DNA of 64,000 nucleotides from Lysobacter ciconiae (GCF_015209725.1 NZ_CP063656.1:2711001-2775000); one strand, 5' to 3'. Shown: positions 1 through 8,704, numbered from the stretch's first letter. The notes: a model not told the origin generated them from the sequence alone. Numbers and translations are program-made.

Positions 1-780
1 CTGGACCGGCCGCTGGCGGCGATCGGCGGCAAGGGGTTGTTCCTGAAAGAGCTCGAAGTCGCGATGCTGCGCGGCGAGGCCGACTGCGCGGTGCACTCGC
101 TCAAGGACGTGCCGATGGACCTGGAGCCCGGTTTCGCCCTGCCCGCCATCCTGGAGCGCGCCGACTACGCCGATGCCTTCATCAGTAACCGCTTCGAGGA
201 TATCGGCAGCCTGCCCCAGGGCGCGGTGGTCGGCACCTCATCGCTGCGCCGACAGGCCCAGCTGCGCGCGCTGCGCCCGGACCTGCAGTTGCGCGACCTG
301 CGAGGCAACGTCAACACCCGCCTGGCCAAGCTGGATGCCGGCGACTACGACGCCATCGTGCTTGCCTGCGCCGGCCTGCACCGGCTCGGCCTGGGCGATC
401 GGATCCGCTCCCGGCTGCTGGTTCCCGACTGGCTGCCGGCACCCGCCCAGGGCGCGATCGCGATCGAGTGCCGGGACGACGATCCGGCCATCGCGGCGCT
501 GTGCGCGGCGCTCGACCATGCCCCGACCCGCACCTGCGTGGAGGCCGAGCGGGCGATGAACCGCGCTTTGCACGGCAGTTGCCATGTGCCGGTCGCCGGC
601 TACGCCGCGCTGGACGGTGATGCGTTGTCGCTGCACGGGATGGTCGGTTGCGCCGAGGACGGCCGCTCGGTGCGCGCGTTCAGCACCGGCCGCGCCGATG
701 ACCCTGCGGCAGTCGGTCGAGACGTGGCGGAAGGGCTGCTCAGGCAGGGTGCGGGCGAGTTCCTGCCGCCGCGCGACTGA
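1..780 (+). CDS. hemC: Porphobilinogen deaminase (hydroxymethylbilane synthase), 3' part
   Basis: The reading frame is open from the first base of the window, so the start lies upstream and about 259 residues are visible of a family usually a little over 300 long. The enzyme polymerises four porphobilinogen units into hydroxymethylbilane in cytosolic tetrapyrrole synthesis. Diagnostic stretches are HSLKDVPMDL, GTSSLRRQAQL, LRGNVNTRLAKLD and QGAIAIECR. The segment HGSCHVPVAGYA holds the cysteine (codon at 580-582) that carries the dipyrromethane cofactor. No hemD follows; the next gene converges on it. The identification is secure; only the 5' end is missing. Confidence 0.97.
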   Translation: MDRPLAAIGGKGLFLKELEVAMLRGEADCAVHSLKDVPMDLEPGFALPAILERADYADAFISNRFEDIGSLPQGAVVGTSSLRRQAQLRALRPDLQLRDLRGNVNTRLAKLDAGDYDAIVLACAGLHRLGLGDRIRSRLLVPDWLPAPAQGAIAIECRDDDPAIAALCAALDHAPTRTCVEAERAMNRALHGSCHVPVAGYAALDGDALSLHGMVGCAEDGRSVRAFSTGRADDPAAVGRDVAEGLLRQGAGEFLPPRD

Positions 781-861
781 CGCTCGCACGCCACGCCAGC
801 TGTTCGTGCCGCCGTCCGCACTCGCGTTGGCGGTGACGGCCGGGCGGCCTGACCGAAGACA

Positions 862-1527
862 TCAGAACCGCCGACGCAGCTTGAGCGTCGACTCGGCCGA
901 CTCCGATCCGCTCTGCCCGGTTTCCCGGTGGCGGATCTGGAAATCGCTTTCCAGCGTCCACTCCGGCCACAGCGACACGTCCAGCCCGAAGGACTGTTTG
1001 ACGAAGGTGCTGCCGTCCTGGCCGGCCTCGAACTGGATCCGCTGCGACCAGTTGGCGCGGTCGTTGATGCGGTGGCCAAAATCCACCGCCCCGCGCAGCA
1101 CCGCGCCGCGGTGGTCGATGCCGTCATCGTTCAGCGGCGCCAGCCGGTAGCCCGCCCCCAGCTGCAGGCCCAGGCGGGTCGGACCGTCACGCAAGGCATC
1201 CACGTGGTAGCGCGTGCCGACGCGCCAGTTGTTGGAGTAGCTGGCGGTGTGATCGCGCGGCCGGGCCGGTGCCCACAGGCTGATCCAGCGCTGGCTGCCG
1301 GGCAGCGTCGGCCGGCCCTTGCGCTTGCCCTGAAAGCTCAGCGACGGTGCCAGCGCGGACCCGCGCCGCCACTCCTCATCGCCACAGCGGGTGGAGTAGC
1401 AGAACTGCCGCAGCTGCGCCGGATCGCTTCCCAGCTGCACCAGCATGGGATCACCGGGTACGGCGGAGGCGGCAGGCAAGGTAGTGAACGGGATGACCGC
1501 CAGGGCCATCCCCAGTACGACGCTCAT
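862..1527 (-). CDS. Predicted outer-membrane beta-barrel protein, possibly DUF481-like
   Basis: A 221-residue protein with a short hydrophobic N-terminus ending near AASA (likely signal peptide), then alternating polar/hydrophobic strands and a C-terminal Phe (…LKLRRRF), as expected for Bam-inserted barrels. The last third (WTLESDFQIRHRETG, STLKLRRRF) resembles DUF481/YdiY-type barrels in style, but I cannot confirm the family. It converges with hemC across about 80 bp and is followed upstream by an unrelated minus-strand unit. The function is unknown, and a periplasmic protein cannot be excluded. Confidence 0.5.
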   Translation of the reverse strand: MSVVLGMALAVIPFTTLPAASAVPGDPMLVQLGSDPAQLRQFCYSTRCGDEEWRRGSALAPSLSFQGKRKGRPTLPGSQRWISLWAPARPRDHTASYSNNWRVGTRYHVDALRDGPTRLGLQLGAGYRLAPLNDDGIDHRGAVLRGAVDFGHRINDRANWSQRIQFEAGQDGSTFVKQSFGLDVSLWPEWTLESDFQIRHRETGQSGSESAESTLKLRRRF

Positions 1528-1620
1528 CGGTGGACATGCTTAACGGGGCACATGAGTATGCCCCGAAGGCCGCGACCGGTTGGATACCGCGCTTAAACGG
1601 GCGGCCGGCGGCGGATACCG

Positions 1621-2979
1621 CTACAGGCCTTCGCGTGGGCGGGGGTCGGGCTGGCCCTCGTCGGGCAGGTCGCGCTGCGCGCGCACGATCCCCCATGCGC
1701 CCAGGCTCATGCCCAGCGCGACGAAGATGCCGGCGGCAAACACCATGCTCGAGCCCAGCACCGCGATCGCCTTGTGCAGCCAGACGAAGGTCAGGTCACC
1801 GCCGCGGTAGACCACCGTGTCGATCACCGCCTTGGCTTTGTAGCGCGACTCGCGGTCGACCCGGGTATACAGCGTCTCGCGTGCGGGCTTGGCCAGCGAG
1901 AACTCACCGGAGCGGGTCACCACCTGCACGATCGCCACCATCAGCGGCAACGGCGAGGCCGCCAGCAGGCAGTAGCCCAGCAGGATCGCAATGGCCGGGC
2001 CCAGCAGCGCCGGCGCCACGCCGAAGCGCTGCAGCAGCGAGCGCGTCACGAAGACCTGCACCAGCAGGGTCACCCCGTTGACCGCCCAGTCGACCGTCGC
2101 GTAATACCAGGTGCCCGCCTCCGCGCCGGGATAGAACTGCTTCACGATCGCCGCCTGCTCGTTGTAGAGCAGCGTGCCGACGCCGACGCCAAAGAACATG
2201 GTGATCGCCAGCGCGCGCAGCAGCGGCCGCTGCCAGACTAGTTTCAGCCCGGCCAGCATCGAGCCACCCATCGCCTGCTCGCCGCCGGTCTCGCCGTGCT
2301 GCTCCTCGCGCCGCCGCGCCCACGGCCGCAGCTTGAGGATGCACAGCAGGCAGATGGCGAGGAACCCGGCGGACACCAGCAGCAGGTTGGCCACGCCGAT
2401 CACCTCGACCAGCAGGCGGGTGATGCCGGGACCGACCAGCGCACCGATCGTGCCGCCCGCGCCGATGTAGCCGTACACCAGCTTGGCCTGCTGGTTGTCG
2501 AACACGTCGGCCATGAAGCTCCAGAACACGGTCACCGCGAACAGGTTGAACACCGCCGTCCAGATGAAGAACGCCCCGCCCCGGCCGGCGACGCCGGTAT
2601 GGAACAGGCCGAAGAAAAACACCAGGCAGGCGATGAAGAACAGGTACACGACCGGCAGGAACACGCGCCGCGGAAAGCGCGCGACCAGCGCGCCGTACAC
2701 CGGCTGCAGCACCACCATCGTGACGAACGTGCCGGTGAACAGCAGTTGCAGGGTGTACTCGCCCAGGGCGAAGCCCGCGCCGTCGGCCAGGTCCAGCAGC
2801 CACTGCGGAAACACCGTGCTGGGATCGCCGGAGGCGCCCATCGCATCGCGTACCGGGCGCACCACGTAGTAGCCGCACAGCAGGCTGAAGAAATACAGGA
2901 GTGACCACCACAAAGGCGGCGAGTCCGCCAGCGCGGCGCGCAATCGGCGGATCCGGCCCAGCCCGCTGGAACCGCTCAC
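1621..2979 (-). CDS. MFS-type permease resembling the Npt1/Npt2 nucleotide-transporter family
   Basis: A 452-residue integral membrane protein with about a dozen hydrophobic segments. The opening region (SLLCGYYVVRPVRDAMG) is the conserved YY-x-x-RP-x-RD-x-G signature of the Npt1/Npt2-like major-facilitator branch related to ADP/ATP exchangers. A central loop (residues about 215-240) is charged, as in 12-TM carriers with two six-helix halves. In free-living bacteria the substrates of these homologues are mostly unproven, so nucleotide transport is inference. The start overlaps the last 4 bases of the M48 protease gene upstream, indicating co-translation in the lemA / M48 unit. Confidence 0.75.
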   Translation of the reverse strand: MSGSSGLGRIRRLRAALADSPPLWWSLLYFFSLLCGYYVVRPVRDAMGASGDPSTVFPQWLLDLADGAGFALGEYTLQLLFTGTFVTMVVLQPVYGALVARFPRRVFLPVVYLFFIACLVFFFGLFHTGVAGRGGAFFIWTAVFNLFAVTVFWSFMADVFDNQQAKLVYGYIGAGGTIGALVGPGITRLLVEVIGVANLLLVSAGFLAICLLCILKLRPWARRREEQHGETGGEQAMGGSMLAGLKLVWQRPLLRALAITMFFGVGVGTLLYNEQAAIVKQFYPGAEAGTWYYATVDWAVNGVTLLVQVFVTRSLLQRFGVAPALLGPAIAILLGYCLLAASPLPLMVAIVQVVTRSGEFSLAKPARETLYTRVDRESRYKAKAVIDTVVYRGGDLTFVWLHKAIAVLGSSMVFAAGIFVALGMSLGAWGIVRAQRDLPDEGQPDPRPREGL

Positions 2980-4883
2980 GCCTGCGCCAGCATCGGCGGC
3001 AACGGGCAGTGCAGCACGCCGCAGACGGTGCGCAGCAGTTCGGATTCGGCGACCGTCACGCGGCCGTCGTGACCGATCGCCAGGGTGATCGCCTCAACCA
3101 GCAGGCGCTTGGCCAGCGGGTCCAGGGAATCCAGCGGAACCCACACATCTTCCAGCGCGAGCACTCCCTGTGGTGGAACCACGTACGGCAGGGTCGCCTG
3201 CGGCAGTATCCGCTGCATGCCGGCGATGTAGGCCCGCCGCGCCACCGCGGCATCGGGATGACCGTACGAGGCCACCACCGCGAGCATGATCGCGATTTCC
3301 TGCTTGACCTTCGGCGGACTGCGTCGGCCGGTCCGGGCGTAGCGCGACGGATCCAGCGACTCGCGCAGCTGCACTGTCAACAAACGACCCAGGCAATATT
3401 CAAACAGCGACACGCTGCCATCGGCGAGCACCATCGCATTGGCAGCATCCAGGAACAGCTCCAGCTCGGGCCGGGGCCGCCGGCGCAGTACCGGAAACGC
3501 CAGTGCGGCCAGCGGCATCCGCAACGCCGGGTGCAGGCCCCGCAATGGCTCTGCCATCGTCGCCAGGTCGACGGCGACCGCCCGACCCAGCCGCGCGCCG
3601 ACCCCGAAAAGCTGTTTGTCGGCAATCGGCTTCTGGTCGTCCAGCAACAGGCCGAGGATCAACGGCATGACCTTTTCGCGGTCGGCGGCGAACACCCGCA
3701 GCTCTTCGGGAATCGCGGCCACGATGCCGCCCGCATGGCGGTAGTCGGTCGCGTCGGGCTGGCCTACGTGGCCCGACACCCGCTTTTCGTCGACGCGATA
3801 GGCGGCGCCGCTGGCCGGAAGCGGGGTGCCGTCATGCAATCCCAGTTGCACGTCCTCTTCCAGCCCATGCGGCGGATGGTCCATCCAGCGCCGGGCCAGG
3901 GTGTCCAGTCGGGCGTTGGTAAATGAAGGATCCAATGCCTTGATCCGTTCCAGCACAGGCGGGTGCGTGGCCAGCAACGGACCAAACAGGCTGCCAAAAC
4001 GCAGGCCCTCGCCAAACAGCATGTGGCTGATTTCCTCCGCGTCCGCGACGGCGAACAGATGCGAGCCGTCGGGCAACCCGGCGATCTTCTTCAAAGCCCC
4101 TGCCAGGCCCGTCGTCTGGCGCGTGAACTGGACAGCGCTTGCATCGGCCAGCCGCTCGCGGCTGCGGCTGATGCCGGCGCGGATCATGCGCGCGAAGAAC
4201 AGGCCGATCCAACCGACCACGAGGGCCACCACTGCACCGGCCATCATGAAGATCGCCGCGGTGGGACCGCGCCCGCCGTCGCGCGAACCGTACAAGCCGA
4301 AATGCAGGACCTTGTGCCCGATCAGGGCGATCATCGAGATCCCGAACAGCACTCCCACCAGACGCAGGTTGAGGCGCATGTCGCCATTGAGGATGTGGCT
4401 GAACTCATGCGCCACCACCGCCTGCAGCTCGTCGCGGTTCAGCCGCTCCAAGGCGCCACGCGTCACCGCGACCACCGCATCGGACGGCGAGTAACCGGCG
4501 GCGAAGGCGTTGATCCCGGCATCGTGCTCCAGCACATACAGCCGCGGCATCGGCACACCGGAGGCGATCGCCATTTCCTCGACCACATTGCGGAAGCGCC
4601 GCAGGTCCGGATCGGTGCTGTCTTCCGGCGCCGGCTCGCCACCCATCTCCATCGCGATCGACTCGCCGCCCCGACCCAGGCTCGCCAGGCGGTACAGCGA
4701 ACCCATCCCGATCACCAGCAGAGTCAACACGGTGCACCAGGCCAGAACCGTCACGTTGCTGCCGGCCACCGACCACGCAACCAGGTCTACCGCCAGCACC
4801 ACCGACACGACGGCGAGTGAAAACAATGCCAGCAGGCGCGCGGAACTGCGCCGGGCAGCCGCCTGGTGTTCGAAGAAGTTCAT
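2976..4883 (-). CDS. M48 family (HtpX-like) membrane metalloprotease with long C-terminal extension
   Basis: A 635-residue protein. Two hydrophobic helices lie at about residues 15-65, followed by an M48 peptidase domain with the zinc motif HEFSH at 159-163 (ELQAVVAHEFSHILNGD), two further membrane segments at about 180-235, and an SRSRERLADASAVQ stretch that supplies the third zinc ligand (Glu). HtpX proteins are about 290 long, so about 300 residues are extra. That tail ends in DGRVTVAESELLRTVCGVLHC, reminiscent of TerB-like helical domains. It lies 33 bp downstream of lemA, a common LemA/M48 pairing. The likely role is quality control of inner-membrane proteins. Confidence 0.9.
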   Translation of the reverse strand: MNFFEHQAAARRSSARLLALFSLAVVSVVLAVDLVAWSVAGSNVTVLAWCTVLTLLVIGMGSLYRLASLGRGGESIAMEMGGEPAPEDSTDPDLRRFRNVVEEMAIASGVPMPRLYVLEHDAGINAFAAGYSPSDAVVAVTRGALERLNRDELQAVVAHEFSHILNGDMRLNLRLVGVLFGISMIALIGHKVLHFGLYGSRDGGRGPTAAIFMMAGAVVALVVGWIGLFFARMIRAGISRSRERLADASAVQFTRQTTGLAGALKKIAGLPDGSHLFAVADAEEISHMLFGEGLRFGSLFGPLLATHPPVLERIKALDPSFTNARLDTLARRWMDHPPHGLEEDVQLGLHDGTPLPASGAAYRVDEKRVSGHVGQPDATDYRHAGGIVAAIPEELRVFAADREKVMPLILGLLLDDQKPIADKQLFGVGARLGRAVAVDLATMAEPLRGLHPALRMPLAALAFPVLRRRPRPELELFLDAANAMVLADGSVSLFEYCLGRLLTVQLRESLDPSRYARTGRRSPPKVKQEIAIMLAVVASYGHPDAAVARRAYIAGMQRILPQATLPYVVPPQGVLALEDVWVPLDSLDPLAKRLLVEAITLAIGHDGRVTVAESELLRTVCGVLHCPLPPMLAQA

Positions 4884-4916
4884 CCGATCAACCCATCGAC
4901 GACGGCTTGACGCCGG

Positions 4917-5513
4917 TCAGAACGCGACTTTCGGGCTCTGCCGCATCTCGGCCTCGTCGATCGGAATGGCGAGCAGCCCGGCCGGCCTGAAGCCGCAGTT
5001 GCCGGCGATCAGGCTCGCCGGGAACACTTCGCGGCGGTTGTTGTAAGCGGTCACCCCGTCGTTGTATGCCTGACGGGAGAACGCTACCCGGTTCTCCGTG
5101 CTGCGCAGCTCTTCGGTCAACTCGCGCATGGTCTGGTTGGCCTGCAGTTCGGGGTAGGCCTCGGCCACCATCATCAGACGTCCCAGCGCGCCGCCGAGAA
5201 CACCTTCGCTGCTGCCAAGCCGGGTCATCGCCGCAGGGTCACCCGGCACGCTCTTGGCCGCGGCCGCACCGGACATCGCCGCCGAGCGCGCGGTCATCAC
5301 CGCTTCCAGGGTCTCGCGCTCGTGCGCCATGTAGCGCTTGGCGATCTCCACCAGGTTGGGGATCAGCTCAAAACGCCGCTGGAGCTGCACGTCGATCTGG
5401 GCGAACGCGTTCTTATATGCATTGCGCGCGCCGATCAGACCGTTGTAGATCCCCACCGCCCAGAAGATGAACAGGAGAATTAATCCCAATAGAATCAGGA
5501 AGCTGAACGTCAT
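4917..5513 (-). CDS. lemA: LemA family protein
   Basis: A 198-residue protein with one N-terminal membrane helix (FSFLILLGLILLFIFWAVGIYNGL) and the LemA signature ARNAYKNAFAQIDVQLQRR-ELIPNLVEIAKRYMAHE, then a long helical cytoplasmic or periplasmic body and a TAYNNRREVFPASLIA motif near the end. I chose the ATG at 5513 because homology and the membrane helix begin there, although the frame stays open upstream. It is the first gene of the minus-strand set lemA / M48 protease / MFS carrier. LemA proteins recurrently neighbour M48 proteases; their exact role is unsettled. Confidence 0.93.
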   Translation of the reverse strand: MTFSFLILLGLILLFIFWAVGIYNGLIGARNAYKNAFAQIDVQLQRRFELIPNLVEIAKRYMAHERETLEAVMTARSAAMSGAAAAKSVPGDPAAMTRLGSSEGVLGGALGRLMMVAEAYPELQANQTMRELTEELRSTENRVAFSRQAYNDGVTAYNNRREVFPASLIAGNCGFRPAGLLAIPIDEAEMRQSPKVAF

Positions 5514-5571
5514 TGCTCGCAAACCTCTGGAAAACGGCGTTATGATCGGGTGAACCCAGCATACGCAGGCG

Positions 5572-7011
5572 ATGCGACCGATGAAAGACGAATCGAACCG
5601 GCGAACCCGACTCGCCCGGCGCGCAGCCGCCCTGACCTTCCTGTTGACGGTGGCGCTGGCTTCCACGGCGCAGACCCCGCTGTTGGGCGCGGATGCGCAA
5701 AGCGGTTCGCCGCTGCCGGCCACCAGCTCGGCGATGGACACCTTCATTGCCACCCAGGTGGTGCCCGACCTGCGTGCAGAGCAGGCGCTGCAGGCACCGC
5801 CGCCGGCCAAGCCCAAGGGCCCCGCACTGCCGGCGGAATTCGACGTGGCCACCTTTGAAGCGATCGCCCAGCAGATGGTCGCCGACCAGCGCGTGCCGGG
5901 CATGGCGATGGCGATCGTGCACAACGGCCAGGTGCTCAGCGCCCGCGGCTACGGCATCACCGACGTGAGCGACGCGCAACCGGTCGATGCGCACACCGTG
6001 TTCCGCCTGGCCTCCTTGTCCAAGGGCTTTGCCGGCACGATGGCCGGGCTGCTGGTCAACAACGGCAACCTGCGCTGGGACAGCCACCTGACCGACTACG
6101 TGCCCGAGTTCCGCATGAGTCAGCCCGGTGCCGCCCAACAGATCACCGTGGCCGACATCCTCAGCCACCGCGTCGGCCTGACCAACAACGCCTACGACCG
6201 CGACCTGGAGGGCTACGTGCCCTACCGCGAACTCAGCCGCAAGCTGGCGGCGGCGCCGATGAAGTGCGCGCCGGGCACCTGCTACGCCTACCAGAACGTC
6301 GCCTTCAGCCTGATCGGCGACATCGTGTTTGCGACTACCGGCGACTTCTACAGTCAGGAAGTCAGCCGCCGACTGCTCAAGCCGCTGGGCATGAACGACG
6401 CCAGCCTGGGCCTGGAAGGGATCGAGTCGAGCGCGCGCTGGGCCAAGCCGCACGTGCGCGGCAAGGGCGGCTGGGTGTCGGTGATGCCCAAGTCGACCTA
6501 TTACGAAGTCGCGCCCGCCGCCGGCGTCAACGCCAGCGCCAGCGACATGGCGCAGTGGCTGCTGGCGCACACCGGTCATCGCCCCGACGTCCTGCCCGCG
6601 CCGCTGCTGGCGACGCTGCATGCGCCGCTGGTCGACACCCCGGACCAGACGCGCTCTTCGGCCTGGCGCCGCGCGCGCCTGGATTCCGCCGGCTACGCGC
6701 TGGGTTGGCGCGTCTACGAGTACGGCGGCCATCGGGTCGTGTACCACGCCGGCGCCGTCCAGGGTTACCGCGGCATGATCGCGCTGGTCCCCGACACCGA
6801 CCTGGGCATCGTGATGCTGTGGAACGGCGAGAGCACGCTGCCGACCGGCCTGCTGCCGACGATGCTCGACCGGGCCTTGAACATCCCGTCCTCGCTGACC
6901 GCGTGGCTGGATCCGAAGATCGATCCCAACATCCGCTACGCCGCCCGCCCGCAGGAGAACAGCGACGCGCCCGGCTCGACCGCGACCCGCTCGACCGCCG
7001 CCCCGCAGTAA
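5572..7011 (+). CDS. Secreted serine hydrolase, class C beta-lactamase/esterase fold
   Basis: A 479-residue protein with an N-terminal Arg-rich and hydrophobic signal peptide (RRAAALTFLLTVALASTA). All three motifs of the penicillin-recognising serine fold are present: S-x-x-K (SLSK, Ser148/Lys151), Y-x-N (YQN, Tyr240) and HAG (residues 392-394, in place of KTG). The HxG form is typical of AmpC-like esterases and D-aminopeptidase relatives rather than strict beta-lactamases, so the substrate could be an ester, a peptide or a beta-lactam. The C-terminal 25 residues are low-complexity Ser/Thr/Ala/Pro. It is divergent from lemA and ends at a bidirectional terminator. Confidence 0.9.
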   Translation: MRPMKDESNRRTRLARRAAALTFLLTVALASTAQTPLLGADAQSGSPLPATSSAMDTFIATQVVPDLRAEQALQAPPPAKPKGPALPAEFDVATFEAIAQQMVADQRVPGMAMAIVHNGQVLSARGYGITDVSDAQPVDAHTVFRLASLSKGFAGTMAGLLVNNGNLRWDSHLTDYVPEFRMSQPGAAQQITVADILSHRVGLTNNAYDRDLEGYVPYRELSRKLAAAPMKCAPGTCYAYQNVAFSLIGDIVFATTGDFYSQEVSRRLLKPLGMNDASLGLEGIESSARWAKPHVRGKGGWVSVMPKSTYYEVAPAAGVNASASDMAQWLLAHTGHRPDVLPAPLLATLHAPLVDTPDQTRSSAWRRARLDSAGYALGWRVYEYGGHRVVYHAGAVQGYRGMIALVPDTDLGIVMLWNGESTLPTGLLPTMLDRALNIPSSLTAWLDPKIDPNIRYAARPQENSDAPGSTATRSTAAPQ

Positions 7012-7075
7012 CCGGGGGGCGCTCTTCCGCGACGTAACGATCTGACGCCCGCCCCGCTGACGCGGACCTGATGGA

Positions 7076-7114
7076 AAAAGCCCTCTACCGCACGCGTCGG
7101 TAGAGGGCTTTTTT
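7076..7114. terminator. Bidirectional Rho-independent terminator
   Basis: Inverted repeat AGCCCTCTACCG … CGGTAGAGGGCT with an 8-base loop region, flanked by A5 on the left and T6 on the right. It therefore yields a U-tract on both strands. It sits between the convergent serine hydrolase and histone-like genes and probably ends both transcripts. Confidence 0.93.
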
Positions 7115-7144
7115 GTCGCCGCCTGCTTGGCGCGACGCCGCTCC

Positions 7145-8143
7145 CTAGAGCAGGGCCTTGGGCGTCTCGGGCGTCGCGGTCGGCGGCATGACCGGCTTCT
7201 TCTTGCTGGCGGACTTGCTGGCCGGCTTGCTGGCCGCCTTCTTGGCTGCAGCGGAGTTCCCCGCGGACTTTGCCGCGGTCTTTGCCGGGGTCTTCGAGGC
7301 GCCCGAAGTTGGGGACTTCTTCGCGGCGGCCTTGCTTGTCGGAGCCTGCTTGCCCGCGGTCTTGCCGGAGGCTGCCTTCTTCGCAGGAGCCTTCTTTGCC
7401 GGAGCCTTCTTTGCCGTGGCCTTGCTGGACGCGGGCTTCTTTGCCGCGGTCTTCCCGGCTGTGGTTTTCTTCGCGCCGGTCTTCGCTGCGGCGGCGCTAC
7501 CCGATGTCTTTTTCGCCGCGCTCGACTTGCTCGCCGTCGACTTGCTCGCCGTCTTCTTGCTCGCCGTCTTCTTGGCGGCGGTCTTCCCGGCTGCCACTTT
7601 CTTTGCCGGCGCCTTCTTCGCCGCGGCCTTCTTCACGGTTGCCTTCTTGGCGGCTGCGCTCTTGGTAGCCTTCGCTGCGGTCGACGCCTTTGCGGTTGCC
7701 TTCTTCGCAGGTGCCTTTTTTGCTGTCGCCTTTTTCGCCGTCGCCTTCTTGGCGCTGGCGCTCTTTACCGTCGCCTTCTTGGCCGCGGCTTTTTTCGCCA
7801 CCGGCTTTTTCACACCGGCCGTTTTCGCCGTCGCTTTTTTTGCGGCGGTCTTGCTGCTGGCGGCTTTTTTCACCGTCGCCTTTTTCGTCGTGACGCCGGC
7901 GGCGGCCGACTTGCTGGCTGCCTTCCTGGCCGGCGCCTTTGCCGTGGCGGTCTTTCCGGCTGGCGTCTTGCGCGTTGCCGGCTTGCCGGCGCCTGCCGCC
8001 CCGTCGGTAGCGGTCGAGCCGGCATCCATGCCATCGGTGGCAGCGCCGTTGCTGCCGGAGTTGGTGGCCGATGATTTCGCGGCAGACCTGCTGGCCGTCT
8101 TTCTCGGGGTGGGCGACTTGGTTGCAGCTTTTCTCATGGCCAT
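7145..8143 (-). CDS. Lysine/alanine-rich histone H1-like protein (AlgP-type low-complexity DNA-binding protein)
   Basis: A 332-residue protein made mostly of Lys, Ala, Thr and Ser, in irregular KKATAKKA / KKAPAKKA units resembling the C-terminal tail of histone H1 and Pseudomonas AlgP. There is no globular domain apart from short ends (…TPETPKALL). Such tails bind DNA or RNA electrostatically and are thought to affect nucleoid compaction. I chose the ATG at 8143 because GAGGAA lies 7 bases upstream; an ATG two codons later is also possible, and an upstream in-frame extension would run through a terminator hairpin. Repeat number is likely to vary between strains. Confidence 0.85.
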   Translation of the reverse strand: MAMRKAATKSPTPRKTASRSAAKSSATNSGSNGAATDGMDAGSTATDGAAGAGKPATRKTPAGKTATAKAPARKAASKSAAAGVTTKKATVKKAASSKTAAKKATAKTAGVKKPVAKKAAAKKATVKSASAKKATAKKATAKKAPAKKATAKASTAAKATKSAAAKKATVKKAAAKKAPAKKVAAGKTAAKKTASKKTASKSTASKSSAAKKTSGSAAAAKTGAKKTTAGKTAAKKPASSKATAKKAPAKKAPAKKAASGKTAGKQAPTSKAAAKKSPTSGASKTPAKTAAKSAGNSAAAKKAASKPASKSASKKKPVMPPTATPETPKALL

Positions 8144-8237
8144 GCGATGGTTCCTCGTCAGTGGTCTATCGTGGATACAACCCGGTTCCAGGCAACGCCG
8201 TCTGCGCGGCTTTCCGACGCCGACACGCCGTACCCGG

Positions 8238-8279
8238 AAAAACAAAAACCCGATTCTCCGCAAGGGAAGAACCGGGTTC
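8238..8279 (-). terminator. Terminator-like hairpin in the leader of the histone-like gene (possible attenuator)
   Basis: Read on the minus strand, AACCCGGTTCTTCC pairs with GGAGAATCGGGTT (one bulge each side), followed by TTTTTGTTTTT. This is a good intrinsic terminator form. It ends about 95 bases before the histone-like start codon on the same strand, and no minus-strand gene lies within 570 bases upstream. It therefore either ends a non-coding RNA or attenuates the histone-like transcript. Confidence 0.75.
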
Positions 8280-8640
8280 GGCGCGATACGTTTTCCGGAG
8301 CTTATACGCCGCCGCGCGCGTCAGCGACGACGGAGACCGGACCGCCGCGCCGTCGATCGGTGCGTTGGTCGGTTTGGCAATACGACTGGCCGTCGTGAAT
8401 TTGCTCACTCTTATCCGCGCAAGTGTGTCCTTCGCGCAACCTAGTCACGCGGTTTGTCGGTGTCAACAAAGTTCAGGGCGCGCGCGCGTTGATCCATCGG
8501 CGCGACGCGGGAACGCGCGATCAACGCATCGACGGCTCATCGCGCGGAACGTCGTGCGAAGTCCAGGCAGAGTGCTGCGTGCAGCGCTACAGACCGCGCG
8601 GTACAAGGCTGACGGCACTGCGTGCCCACCGCGGATCAAG

Positions 8641-8689
8641 TGGTGAAGTTTTCACCAGCGCGTATTCACTGGTGAATTATTGACCAGTG
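8641..8689. promoter_or_regulatory. Paired operator-like dyads
   Basis: TGGTGAAGTTTTCACCA at 8641-8657 is a perfect 7+3+7 inverted repeat. CACTGGT and ACCAGTG at 8667-8673 and 8683-8689 form a second 7+9+7 dyad. Both contain the half-site TGGTGAA or its close relative, and the stretch is much richer in A/T than its surroundings. This looks like a double site for a dimeric repressor, but the regulator is unknown. Confidence 0.5.
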
Positions 8690-8704
8690 CGCAAGCAACC
8701 GTAA
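8676..8704 (-). promoter_or_regulatory. Possible sigma70-like promoter facing the histone-like gene
   Basis: On the minus strand, TTACGG, 17 bases, then AATAAT. The -10 box lies inside the spacer of the second dyad, so a bound repressor would occlude it. The -35 match is weak. Confidence 0.3.

Noticed and set aside
780..861. Terminator between hemC and the barrel gene
   Set aside because: GGCCGGGCGGCC can fold, but there is no U-tract on either strand and the stem is short.
8166..8408. 80-codon GTG-started open frame on the minus strand
   Set aside because: It runs straight through the terminator-like hairpin at 8238-8279 and overlaps the start region of the histone-like gene; it shows no domain or hydrophobic pattern and has a poor ribosome-binding site.
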